Source: HK1 sp965204915 (GTDB lineage: Bacteria; Pseudomonadota; Gammaproteobacteria; HK1). Taken from it: a stretch of 64,000 nt of DNA. The stretch is taken from contig OZ242023.1 in assembly GCA_965204915.1 (NCBI GenBank), forward strand, positions 434,001-498,000. The letters are read 5' to 3'. Numbering within the stretch: position 1 is the first letter of the stretch; the number at the start of each line of letters is the position of its first letter. Below the pieces are notes generated by a model, which did not search any database, was not told the origin of the DNA, and worked only from the letters and a program-made list of their open reading frames with translations. Made by a program: the position numbers and the translations under genes. Positions 1 through 7,544 of the stretch are shown here, piece after piece.

Positions 1-188
1 AGACACCCGGAAGCATCGAGCGGCGCACCGGTGAGCAGGCGCGGCGCGAGCAGGCCGCGATGCGCCGCGCCCGGGCGCAGGGACGGCCGACCAAACGCGA
101 TCGTCGCGCGCTCACGCGCTGGCGGGAGCGCCAGCCCGGACGGCTCGACGGTGATCCCGGCGAAGATCCGGATTCGCCGCATTGCTGA
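1..188 (+). CDS. hslR: Hsp15-like S4-domain RNA-binding protein, C-terminal end (partial)
   Basis: An open frame enters from the left edge (first full codon at base 3) and stops with TGA at 186-188. The visible 61 residues are very basic and end with a stretch containing GRPTKRDRRALTRW, which resembles the basic tail RPDKKERRDLLRF of Escherichia coli Hsp15. Hsp15 binds the stalled 50S subunit with a nascent chain during heat shock, through an N-terminal S4 domain that would lie outside this window. Only the tail is seen, so the family call rests on one conserved basic motif and on composition. Confidence 0.6.
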   Translation, partial: TPGSIERRTGEQARREQAAMRRARAQGRPTKRDRRALTRWRERQPGRLDGDPGEDPDSPHC

Positions 189-257
189 CCGGGGGGAGGC
201 GATCCGGCCGCGTCCCGCCGAACCGCCGCGACTCGACATGAGCGAAGGTGCAGGGAC

Positions 258-773
258 GTGGGCGCTCTGATCCAACCCTTCGTCGGGATCTGCCTGCTGA
301 GGATGAGGCCGCAGGATCTGCCTGCGTCCATGACGTTGCTCGCGCTCGTGCTGTTCGCCCATACCGTCGTGGGCGTGACCGTCGCCGCCATCGACCTCCG
401 GCTCGGTCGGGCGCTCATGGCCGGGATCGTCGATACCGCGCTGCTGTGCGGACTCACCATCGCGCTGCTGATGCTGTGCACGTTGCGCGAACGCATCGTC
501 CAGACCCTGACTGCGCTCGCCGGGGCCGGCACCGTCATCGGATTCCTCGCGTATCCGCTGAATCTGTGGCTGTACGACGCGCACCAGGCCAGCCGGCCGT
601 CACCGGCGCTGGCGCTGCTTCTGTTCGCCGCGATCGGCTGGAGCTTCGCGGTCTCTGCCCACGTCCTCCGCCATGCGCTGTCGGCGCCGTTCTATCTCGG
701 CCTGCTCGTATCGGTCGCGTTCTACTGGATCTCCATCAACGTCCTGAGCAGCCTCTTTCCACTCGGCGGGTAG
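258..773 (+). CDS. Small integral membrane protein of unknown function
   Basis: A 171-residue protein with four or five predicted hydrophobic helices (roughly residues 25-45, 52-75, 80-105, 112-135 and 145-165). The N-terminal pattern LLRMRPQDLP looks like the start of a family of hypothetical gammaproteobacterial membrane proteins, which supports the GTG at 258, although the AGGGA upstream is unusually close to it. An ATG at 303 or 330 is possible. It ends 9 bases before mpl on the same strand, so the two are probably co-transcribed. No function can be assigned. Confidence 0.6.
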   Translation: MGALIQPFVGICLLRMRPQDLPASMTLLALVLFAHTVVGVTVAAIDLRLGRALMAGIVDTALLCGLTIALLMLCTLRERIVQTLTALAGAGTVIGFLAYPLNLWLYDAHQASRPSPALALLLFAAIGWSFAVSAHVLRHALSAPFYLGLLVSVAFYWISINVLSSLFPLGG

Positions 774-782
774 CCCCGCGCC

Positions 783-2147
783 ATGCACGTCCACTTTCTC
801 GGCATCTGCGGCGCCTTCATGGCCGGACTCGCCCTGGTCGCGCGCGAGCTCGGCCACCGGATCACCGGCTCCGACGAGAACGTCTACCCGCCGATGAGCG
901 GCGTGCTCGACAACGCCGGCATCACCCCGACGACCGGATACGACCCCGCGCAGCTCGATCCCGCGCCGGACGTCGTGGTGATCGGCAACGCGATGACCCG
1001 CGGCAACCCTTGCGTGGAATACATCCTCGACAACGGGCTGCGCTACACCTCCGGCCCCGCCTGGCTGTCGGAGCACGTGCTCGCGGGCCGGCACGTCGTC
1101 GCGGTGGCCGGCACCCACGGCAAGACCACCACCACCGCGATGCTCGCGGTGATCCTCGACGCCGCCGGCTTCGACCCCGGATTCCTCATCGCCGGCGTGC
1201 CGCTCGATTTCGACACCGGCGCACGTGCCGGGGACGGCGGTCCGCGACGGTTCTTCGTCGTCGAGGCCGACGAGTACGACACCGCCTTCTTCGACAAGCG
1301 CTCGAAGTTCGTGCACTACCGCCCGCGCACCCTGGTGCTGAACAACCTGGAGTTCGACCATGCCGACATCTTCGACGATCTCCGCGACATGCAGCGCCAG
1401 TTCCATCACGTCGTGCGCATCGTGCCGAGCGGCGGCCGGATCGTCGCGGGGGCGGGAGACCGCCGGATCGAGGAGGTCCTCGCGATGGGATGCTGGACCC
1501 CGGTGGAACGGGTCGGCGACGGCGGCGACTGGTCGGCCGTCGAGGCGGCGCCGGACGGGGGAAGGTTTCGAGTGCGCCACCGCGGCAGGATCGTCGCCGA
1601 GGTCGAATGGGGGCAGCGCGGCGCGCACAACGTCTCGAACGCCCTCGCCGCGATTGCCGCGGCCCGGCACGCGGGTATCGAACCGGGCGTCGCGGCGCGC
1701 GCCCTCGGCGGCTTCTCAGGCGTCAGGCGGCGGCTCGAACACCGCGCGACGGTGGCGGGGGTCGCGGTCTACGACGACTTCGCCCATCACCCGACCGCGA
1801 TCGAGGCCACCATCGAAGCGCTGCGCACGAGCCGCGCCGGCGGCCGGGTGGTCGCGGTGCTGGAGCCGGCGTCGAACACCATGCGGCTCGGGGTGCATCG
1901 CGCGACCCTCGGGCCGGCGCTGTCCGGCGCGGACGCGGCGTGGGTGCTCGCCCCGGCGCGGGCGCGCTGGGACGTCCACGCGCTGGAGCGGGAGGGTCCG
2001 GGGATCAGGGTGCGGGATGACGTCGATACCATCGTGCGCGAATGCTGCGGGGAGGCGAACCCCGGAGACGCGATCCTGGTGATGAGCAACGCGGGATTCG
2101 GCGGGATCCAGGAACGCCTGATCGCCGGACTCCAGGCCCGCGCATGA
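783..2147 (+). CDS. mpl: UDP-N-acetylmuramate:L-alanyl-gamma-D-glutamyl-meso-diaminopimelate ligase
   Basis: Mpl attaches the recycled tripeptide L-Ala-gamma-D-Glu-meso-DAP to UDP-MurNAc in the cytoplasm, a step of peptidoglycan recycling. The 454-residue protein starts MHVHFLGICGAFMAGLA and continues with GSDENVYPPMS, matching the Mpl N-terminus closely. The Mur-ligase ATP loop GTHGKTTTT lies near residue 113, and a conserved NNLEFDHADIF segment follows near residue 190. The C-terminal Mur domain includes DDFAHHPTAI. Length is normal for the family. Its presence implies a DAP-type peptidoglycan. It follows a membrane protein gene closely and faces pdxH convergently. Confidence 0.95.
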   Translation: MHVHFLGICGAFMAGLALVARELGHRITGSDENVYPPMSGVLDNAGITPTTGYDPAQLDPAPDVVVIGNAMTRGNPCVEYILDNGLRYTSGPAWLSEHVLAGRHVVAVAGTHGKTTTTAMLAVILDAAGFDPGFLIAGVPLDFDTGARAGDGGPRRFFVVEADEYDTAFFDKRSKFVHYRPRTLVLNNLEFDHADIFDDLRDMQRQFHHVVRIVPSGGRIVAGAGDRRIEEVLAMGCWTPVERVGDGGDWSAVEAAPDGGRFRVRHRGRIVAEVEWGQRGAHNVSNALAAIAAARHAGIEPGVAARALGGFSGVRRRLEHRATVAGVAVYDDFAHHPTAIEATIEALRTSRAGGRVVAVLEPASNTMRLGVHRATLGPALSGADAAWVLAPARARWDVHALEREGPGIRVRDDVDTIVRECCGEANPGDAILVMSNAGFGGIQERLIAGLQARA

Positions 2148-2184
2148 GTACGCACGTTCCTTCCGGGCCTGCCGCCGCGAGGGG

Positions 2185-2769
2185 TCATGGATTGAGCAAC
2201 GAGACCCGCCACTCCCCGTCTTCGAGCCGGTAGCAGGTGCGCTCGTGCAGGCGGTTCGGGAGCGAGCGCCAGAACTCGATGCGGTCCGGGACCACACGGT
2301 AGCCCGACCAGTGCGGCGGGCGCGGGATGGGTCCGTCGCCGAAGCGCTCGGCGAAGGCGGCGGCCCGCGCTTCGAGCGCTTCCCGGCTCTCCAGCGGCTC
2401 CGACTGCTCCGAGGCCCAGGCGCCGATCCGGCTCCCGGGATGCCGGCCGTTCCAGTAGGCGTCGGCCTCCGCGCCGGTCACCGCGCGGACTTCGCCCTCC
2501 ACCCTCACCTGCTCCATCAGCGGATCCCAGAAGAAGCACATCGCCGCGCGGGGATTCCCCGCGAGCTCACGTCCCTTTCGGCTCAGGGTGTTGGTGTAGA
2601 ACACGAACCCCGAGGCGTCGTACCCCTTCAGCAGGACCACCCGCGCGGAGGGGCGGCCGGCCGGGTCCACGGTGGCCACGGTCACCGCGGCGGGCTCGTT
2701 CAGCCCGCGGGTCGCGGCGCGCTTGAACAGCGCATCGAATCGATCGAGCGCTTCCTGGAGCTTCGGCAT
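2185..2769 (-). CDS. pdxH: Pyridoxamine 5'-phosphate oxidase
   Basis: PdxH oxidises pyridoxamine- or pyridoxine 5'-phosphate to pyridoxal 5'-phosphate using FMN and oxygen. Family features visible are RVVLLKGYDASGFVFYTN and SRKGRELAGNP (FMN and phosphate contacts), the segment SQIGAWxSxQS here as SRIGAWASEQS, and the C-terminal RLHER with an ending similar to the usual RLAP. The protein is 194 residues, about 20 shorter than E. coli PdxH, because the N-terminal segment carrying the RREY-type substrate contact is absent from the annotated start. I see no upstream in-frame start that restores it. It is convergent with mpl. Confidence 0.93.
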   Translation of the reverse strand: MPKLQEALDRFDALFKRAATRGLNEPAAVTVATVDPAGRPSARVVLLKGYDASGFVFYTNTLSRKGRELAGNPRAAMCFFWDPLMEQVRVEGEVRAVTGAEADAYWNGRHPGSRIGAWASEQSEPLESREALEARAAAFAERFGDGPIPRPPHWSGYRVVPDRIEFWRSLPNRLHERTCYRLEDGEWRVSLLNP

Positions 2770-2853
2770 GGTTCCGGCCCGGCCTCCGGAGGGCGATACG
2801 GATGCGGGATTGCACCAGCAACCGCCCGCGCTCGCAAACGCCGGTTCTTCTAT

Positions 2854-3028
2854 CTCAAGTTTCGGGATTCAAAGTGCCTGAATCAGGCGATGGATTCCCG
2901 CTACCCGCTTTCGCGGGCACAAGCTTCGCGGGAATGACGTCATTTCAGCGAGACGCGTTGCTTTCAGTCTGGCCGTCATTCCCGCGAAAGCGGGAATCCA
3001 TTTCGGTCAGCGAATCCCGAAACTTGAG
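2854..3028. mobile_element. MITE-like palindromic element, copy 1
   Basis: A 175-bp non-coding element with terminal inverted repeats CTCAAGTTTCGGGATT and AATCCCGAAACTTGAG. Inside are a second pair of inverted repeats built on GGATTCCCGC...GCGGGAATCC and a short unique core. The element is flanked on both sides by the direct repeat TTCTAT (2848-2853 and 3029-3034), which looks like a 6-bp target site duplication. This copy carries a small insertion within the left inner repeat compared with the other two. It encodes no protein and sits between pdxH and the SDR gene. Confidence 0.8.
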
Positions 3029-3043
3029 TTCTATGCCGCCGCC

Positions 3044-3901
3044 TCACGGGTAGCGCGTTCCTTCCCCGGCGAGCACCGCGGCGTATCCCTCGCGGTAGGT
3101 CGGATAACGAAAACGATAGCCGCTTGTCCGCAGCCTCGCGTTGCTGCACCGTTTGCCCGAGCCCTGTCCCGCGGCCTCGCCGCGACGGACCCGCCGCGGC
3201 GCCGGCGCGTCGAGTCGCGCCGCCAACCACTCCATGACCTCGCACTCCTCGACCGGAGCGTCGTCGACCCCGATGTAGACGTCGTCGACCTGCTCGCGGG
3301 TGACGAGGTGCGCGAGCGCCCCCGCGCAGTCGTCGCGATGGATCCGGTTCGTATACTTCGGCGGGTCGCCGGCGCAGTCCGCGCCGGCGCGCGCGCGCTC
3401 GACGAGCCAGCCGCGTCCGGGACCGTAGATCCCCGCAAAACGCACGATCGTCGCGGGGATCGGGCTCGCGAGCATCCGCCGTTCCCCGGCGGCGAGGCTT
3501 TCGCCGGAGAATCCGCGCGGCTGCAACGGCGACGTCTCGTCGATCCATGCGCCGCCTCGCTCTCCGTAGACCGAGGTGCTCGACACGAAGAACGCTCTCC
3601 GGGGCGGCTCCGCGCGCAGCTCCAGCACGTCGAGCAACACCGAGACGCCGTCGACGTACGCGCGCCGGTAGGCCCCTTCGTCGCGGCGTCCGGCCGCGAC
3701 CGCGTAGACCACGACGTCGACGGCGGGGATCGTCCGTTCGACGGCCCCGCGGTCGGTCACGTCGACCGTCAGGGGACGCAGCGGAGCGGGAAGCCGCCGC
3801 GCAGACCGCCGGGCGCCCAGGACCTCGTGGCCGCGCTCGCACAGCATCAGGCCGAGTGCGGTTCCGACGTCACCGCAGCCGGCAATCAGGATCCGGGACA
3901 A
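3044..3901 (-). CDS. NAD-dependent epimerase/dehydratase (SDR) family protein
   Basis: A 285-residue extended short-chain dehydrogenase-like protein. It starts with a Rossmann glycine motif, ILIAGCGDVGTALG, and has the catalytic-region pattern SSTSVYGERGG with Ser and Tyr near residues 108-113, although the usual YxxxK lysine is not obvious. A later FAGIYGPGRG resembles the substrate-side loop of sugar-nucleotide epimerase relatives such as YeeZ. The substrate is unknown. It is a single-gene unit flanked by MITE copy 1 downstream and by the vapBC-like pair upstream on the other strand. Confidence 0.75.
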   Translation of the reverse strand: MSRILIAGCGDVGTALGLMLCERGHEVLGARRSARRLPAPLRPLTVDVTDRGAVERTIPAVDVVVYAVAAGRRDEGAYRRAYVDGVSVLLDVLELRAEPPRRAFFVSSTSVYGERGGAWIDETSPLQPRGFSGESLAAGERRMLASPIPATIVRFAGIYGPGRGWLVERARAGADCAGDPPKYTNRIHRDDCAGALAHLVTREQVDDVYIGVDDAPVEECEVMEWLAARLDAPAPRRVRRGEAAGQGSGKRCSNARLRTSGYRFRYPTYREGYAAVLAGEGTRYP

Positions 3902-4115
3902 TCGACCCCCTCAAGGACTGCGGCACCGCCCGGGGCGGCGCCCGGCGCGTACCCATGCGGACCGAAAGAACGAAGATGCGGATTGTGCCCGATCCCTGGC
4001 TTCCCATCGCAGGAGGCCCGGTGACGGCCGCATCCTGTCGCCGGGCATTTGACTGCAATCGATATCGGCATAGACTTCATTCCAGTGACGTCACCCAGCG
4101 GGAAAGAGGCCACGG

Positions 4116-4367
4116 ATGAAGGTCATGACCATTCGCAACGTATCGGCGGAGTTGCAGGAGGCGTTGGAGAACGAGAAGCGCCGCCGCGGTTCGTCCCTCA
4201 ACCGCACGGTCCTCGCGCTGTTGCGTGAAGCGTTGGGGTTGTCGAAGGCCGGGGTGCGCAGCAACGGGCTCCGGCGATTGGCGGGCGCCTGGAGCGAAGA
4301 GGAATACAGGCAATTCGAGAAGGCCGTCGCTCCTTTCGACGAGATCGACGAGGCAATCTGGCGGTGA
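4116..4367 (+). CDS. Ribbon-helix-helix antitoxin (VapB/FitA type)
   Basis: An 83-residue protein whose N-terminus MKVMTIRNVSAELQEALENE followed by SSLNRTVLALLREALG is typical of the ribbon-helix-helix DNA-binding domain of VapB/FitA antitoxins. The C-terminal half, ending in FDEIDEAIWR, would be the toxin-binding tail. Its TGA overlaps the ATG of the next gene in the arrangement TGATG, so the two are translationally coupled. Such antitoxins usually repress their own promoter; the 200 bp upstream is the likely operator region but I did not identify a clear palindrome. Confidence 0.8.
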   Translation: MKVMTIRNVSAELQEALENEKRRRGSSLNRTVLALLREALGLSKAGVRSNGLRRLAGAWSEEEYRQFEKAVAPFDEIDEAIWR

Positions 4368-4762
4368 TGCGTTTTTGCCTCGACACCTCGGCGTACAGCA
4401 ATTTCCGGCGTGGCCATCCGAAGGTGGTGGAGCACATCGACCGCGCGGAATGGATTGGGGTTCCAAGCGTGGTGCTCGGTGAGCTCTGGACGGGATTCCT
4501 TCTGGGCGGCCGGGCCGGCCGGAACGCGCGGGAGCTGGCGGAGTTCCTCGATCACGCGACGGTCGAAATCCTCGGTTGCGGCATGGACGTTGCCCGCATC
4601 TACGCCGAGATCGTCGTCGATCTGCGCCGTGAAGGCACGCCCTTGCCGACCAACGACATCTGGATCGCGGCGGCAGCCGCCCGAGCCGGTGCGACGGTTC
4701 TGACGTTCGATGCGCACTTTCGCGAGATCGCGCGCGTCGGCGCCCTCGTGCTCCGACCCTGA
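4367..4762 (+). CDS. PIN-domain ribonuclease toxin (VapC type)
   Basis: A 131-residue PIN protein. The acidic catalytic residues are visible in order: Asp in CLDTSAYS near the N-terminus, Glu in VVLGELWTGF, Asp in LPTNDIWIAA and Asp in VLTFDAHF. VapC toxins cleave RNA, often tRNA, and are held inactive by the cognate VapB. The ATG at 4367 overlaps the antitoxin stop; a GTG three bases upstream is an alternative start. The pair sits between two direct MITE copies. Confidence 0.88.
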   Translation: MRFCLDTSAYSNFRRGHPKVVEHIDRAEWIGVPSVVLGELWTGFLLGGRAGRNARELAEFLDHATVEILGCGMDVARIYAEIVVDLRREGTPLPTNDIWIAAAAARAGATVLTFDAHFREIARVGALVLRP

Positions 4763-4827
4763 TTTCCCGAAACGTCCCCGTCGCCCGCGAGCGCCGTTCA
4801 ACCGCACGTTCCCGGCGTCCATCAACT

Positions 4828-4991
4828 CAAGTTTCGGGGTTCAAAATACCTTGAATCAGGCGATGGATTCCCGCTTTCGCGGGAATGACGTCATTTCAGC
4901 GAGACACGCTACATTTACGCTGTCCGTGGCCGTCTGGCCGTCATTCCCGCGAAAGCGGGAATCCATTTCGGTCAGCGAATCCCGAAACTTG
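4828..4991. mobile_element. MITE-like palindromic element, copy 2
   Basis: A 164-bp element closely matching copy 1 and in the same orientation. It has outer repeats CAAGTTTCGGGGTT and AATCCCGAAACTTG and a perfect 26-bp inner inverted repeat beginning GGATTCCCGCTTTCGCGG. Its core is longer and more diverged than in copies 1 and 3. No clear target duplication was found. It lies between the vapC-like gene and recJ and has no coding potential. Confidence 0.75.
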
Positions 4992-5011
4992 GGCATCGAG
5001 ACGATCCCGCT

Positions 5012-6757
5012 TCACGGCTCGGCGCCGATCTCCTCGACGATCAGCTCCGGCCGCTCTTCGCCCCGGAAGGCGTTGACCACGAACCGGTACGCCATCCGCA
5101 CCTCGCCTCGTGCATTGGTGGAGATCGGCGGCTCGCGGTTGAACGCGATCGCGTCGAGCGGCCGCTCGGCCCCGGGCGGGAGGAGCTTGAGCTTCGCGTG
5201 ACGCCCGCCGCCCACGGACCGCTCCCCGGACACGCCGAAGATCCCGTCGAAGACCGGCTCGGGGAAGCCCTGCCCCCACGGAGCGGCGTCGCGGATCGCG
5301 CGGGCGAGGCCGAGGTTGAAGTCGGGGGCGGGGATCTCACCGTCGGTCAGGACCACCGTCTGGCGCATCTCCGCCGGCATCACCCGGTCCGCCTCGGCCG
5401 CGAACGCGGCGCGGAACCGCTCGAACGTCCCGCGCCGGATGGTCAGTCCCGCGGCCATCGCGTGGCCGCCGAAGCGTTCGATGAGTCCGGGATTGCGTAT
5501 CGCGACGGCGGCGAGGAGGTCGCGCACGTGCACCCCGGGGATCGAACGCACCGAACCCTTGACGAGGCCGCCGTCGCCCGTATCCGGCGCGAACGCGGCG
5601 ACCGGGCGGTGGAGGCGGTCCTTCACGCGCGCGGCGAGGATGCCGACGACGCCATGGTGCCAGTCCTCGCGGAACAGCGACACCGCGGCGTCGGACGGGG
5701 CGCCGTCGAGGGCGTCGAGCAATGCCGCCGCCTGCGCCTGCATCCCGGCCTCGATCTCCCGCCGCTCGACGTTGAGGGCGTCGAGCTCGCGCGCGATGCG
5801 TTGCGCCTCGTCCTCGCGCTCGCTCAACAGGCACTCGATGCCGAGGCGCATGTCGGTGAGCCGGCCCGCCGCATTGAGCCGGGGGCCGGCGGCGTAGCCG
5901 AAATCCGCCGCCACCGCGCGCCCGGGGTCGCGTCCCGCCACCCGCAGCAGCGCCGCCACCCCCGGCGACCCCTTCCCGGCCCGGATCCGCCGCAGGCCCT
6001 GCTCGACGAGGACGCGGTTGTTGTGGTCGAGGGGGACGACGTCGGCCACCGTGCCGAGCGCGACGAGATCGAGGAGCGCCGCGAGATTCGGCCCTCCGCC
6101 GTTGCCCGTCCGCTCGCGCCGGTGGGCGCGCAGCGCGCCGAGCACGTAGAACATCACCCCGACCCCGGCGAGGCACTTGCTCGGAAAGCCGTCCCCCGGC
6201 CGGTTCGGGTTCACGATGGCGTCGGCCGCGGGCAGGTCCGCTCCGGGAAGGTGATGGTCGGTGATCAGCACACCGATGCCGAGCTGCTTCGCGCGGGCGA
6301 CGCCATCGACGCTGGAGATGCCGTTGTCCACGGTGACGATGAGGCGGGGGGCGTGTCGTGCGTGCACGATCTCGACGATCTCCGGCGAGAGCCCGTAGCC
6401 GTGGCGCATGCGGTTGGGCACCTCGAACGTCACGTGGGCGGCCCCGAGCAGGCGCAGGCCCCGCACCGCGAGCGCGCATCCGGTCGCGCCGTCGGCGTCG
6501 TAATCCCCGACGATCACGATGCGCGCCGCCGACTCGATCGCGGCGTCGAGCAGCGCCACCGCGCGGTCGAGATCGAGGAAGCCGCGGGGCGGAAGCAGGC
6601 GCGCGAGGGAGTGGTCGAGATCGTGCTCGGAGCCGACGGAGCGCGCCGCCAGCACGCGGCGCAGGACGGGGTGGCGATCGGGGAGGAACCCGGGATCGGA
6701 CTCCGGCGCCGGGCGGCGCCGGATGCGCTTCGACGGGTGGACGCCGGACGCGGCCAT
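5012..6757 (-). CDS. recJ: Single-stranded-DNA-specific exonuclease RecJ
   Basis: RecJ degrades single-stranded DNA 5' to 3' in recombination and mismatch repair. The 581-residue protein has the DHH phosphoesterase motifs in order: VGDYDADGATG near residue 100, TVDNGISS near 145, VLITDHHLPGAD (the DHH motif) near 165, and the DHHA1 glycine motif ERFGGHAMAAGLTI near 425, followed by a C-terminal OB-like domain. Length is normal. The nearby membrane protein gene lies 16 bases upstream on the same strand, so the two may share a transcript. Confidence 0.95.
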   Translation of the reverse strand: MAASGVHPSKRIRRRPAPESDPGFLPDRHPVLRRVLAARSVGSEHDLDHSLARLLPPRGFLDLDRAVALLDAAIESAARIVIVGDYDADGATGCALAVRGLRLLGAAHVTFEVPNRMRHGYGLSPEIVEIVHARHAPRLIVTVDNGISSVDGVARAKQLGIGVLITDHHLPGADLPAADAIVNPNRPGDGFPSKCLAGVGVMFYVLGALRAHRRERTGNGGGPNLAALLDLVALGTVADVVPLDHNNRVLVEQGLRRIRAGKGSPGVAALLRVAGRDPGRAVAADFGYAAGPRLNAAGRLTDMRLGIECLLSEREDEAQRIARELDALNVERREIEAGMQAQAAALLDALDGAPSDAAVSLFREDWHHGVVGILAARVKDRLHRPVAAFAPDTGDGGLVKGSVRSIPGVHVRDLLAAVAIRNPGLIERFGGHAMAAGLTIRRGTFERFRAAFAAEADRVMPAEMRQTVVLTDGEIPAPDFNLGLARAIRDAAPWGQGFPEPVFDGIFGVSGERSVGGGRHAKLKLLPPGAERPLDAIAFNREPPISTNARGEVRMAYRFVVNAFRGEERPELIVEEIGAEP

Positions 6758-6773
6758 TCTCGGGACGATCCGC

Positions 6774-7268
6774 TCAGGGGTCGTCCCGGCCGTCCGGGGC
6801 GGCCAGGAACACGAGGATCAGCAGGGTCAGCAACGTCAGGTCGAAGGCGGTCTCCTTGGCGTTCCATTCGGACGACTGCCACATCATGAACCATTCGTTC
6901 GCAACCACGAGAAAGGCGCCGAACCAGACGAGGAGCGATACCCCGAGGCCGGCGGTCGCCACCGCCTTGGCGCGATGGAAGGCTTCCGGGCGGTTCAGCC
7001 GGAACGCGAGCCGCAGCCCCCCGATCCAGCACAGCAGCGCGGACACCCCCTGAAGCACGATGATCGATGCAAAGGAGAGATGATGGAGAACGGGGGATTC
7101 CACCGCCCTCCACATGCCCCTGTTGCCTTCGAAGGTGGTGTCCATGCTCATGACGTGGGTGACGAAATCGAAGTTCGAGTCGTAGTCCGCCAGGTTGCCG
7201 AACGCGACGAGGGTGAGGTACGCGGCCATGAGGAGCACGGCCCCGGCCTTGGCGGCTCTGGTATGCAC
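6774..7268 (-). CDS. DUF2165 family small membrane protein
   Basis: A 164-residue protein with four hydrophobic helices (about residues 8-26, 65-85, 100-122 and 140-157). The segment FDFVTHVMSMDTTF and the following RAVESPVLHH match the hallmark region of DUF2165 proteins as I recall them. Function is unknown. It is divergent from the large surface-protein gene starting at 7545, leaving a 276-bp shared upstream region that contains the poly-C run. Confidence 0.75.
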   Translation of the reverse strand: MHTRAAKAGAVLLMAAYLTLVAFGNLADYDSNFDFVTHVMSMDTTFEGNRGMWRAVESPVLHHLSFASIIVLQGVSALLCWIGGLRLAFRLNRPEAFHRAKAVATAGLGVSLLVWFGAFLVVANEWFMMWQSSEWNAKETAFDLTLLTLLILVFLAAPDGRDDP

Positions 7269-7453
7269 TGACCGATCTCCGTAGAATCGCCCGGCTTTCA
7301 GGCCGCCTGATCGTACCGGGATCGATGACGCAACGCGCGCCGCGGGGCAATCCGCACGCCGACGTCCGGGCCACGTATTTTCCGCGAAGGTATCGGAGAG
7401 GTCTCCCCCTTATGTCCCGCCACGCACCCTCGGGCGCCGGTTCGGATTGCCTG

Positions 7454-7473
7454 CCCCCCCCCCCCCCCCCCCC
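7454..7473. repeat. Homopolymeric run of 20 cytosines
   Basis: Twenty consecutive C residues lie about 70 bp upstream of the likely ATG (7545) of the surface-protein gene. Long mononucleotide runs mutate by slipped-strand mispairing and in many bacteria switch surface proteins on and off. An upstream ATG at 7412 with GGAGAGG 11 bases before it would be in frame with the surface protein if one C were lost or two gained, so either promoter spacing or translation could be affected. Run length could also be a sequencing or assembly artefact. Confidence 0.9.
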
Positions 7474-7544
7474 GGCACCGTGCGGGCTTTGAACGCCGGC
7501 AAGCCGCCGCCATGGCGTCGTCCACTGGATTGGGAGAGATGATC

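Noticed and set aside
31..270. 79-residue frame at the left edge
   Set aside because: The Hsp15-like tail in the next frame (stop at 188) has a recognisable motif; this frame has none.
248..2020. 590-residue plus-strand frame overlapping mpl
   Set aside because: It is rich in Arg, Pro and Gly with no domain pattern and lies in another frame over mpl, whose motifs are clear. It is a shadow frame of GC-rich coding DNA.
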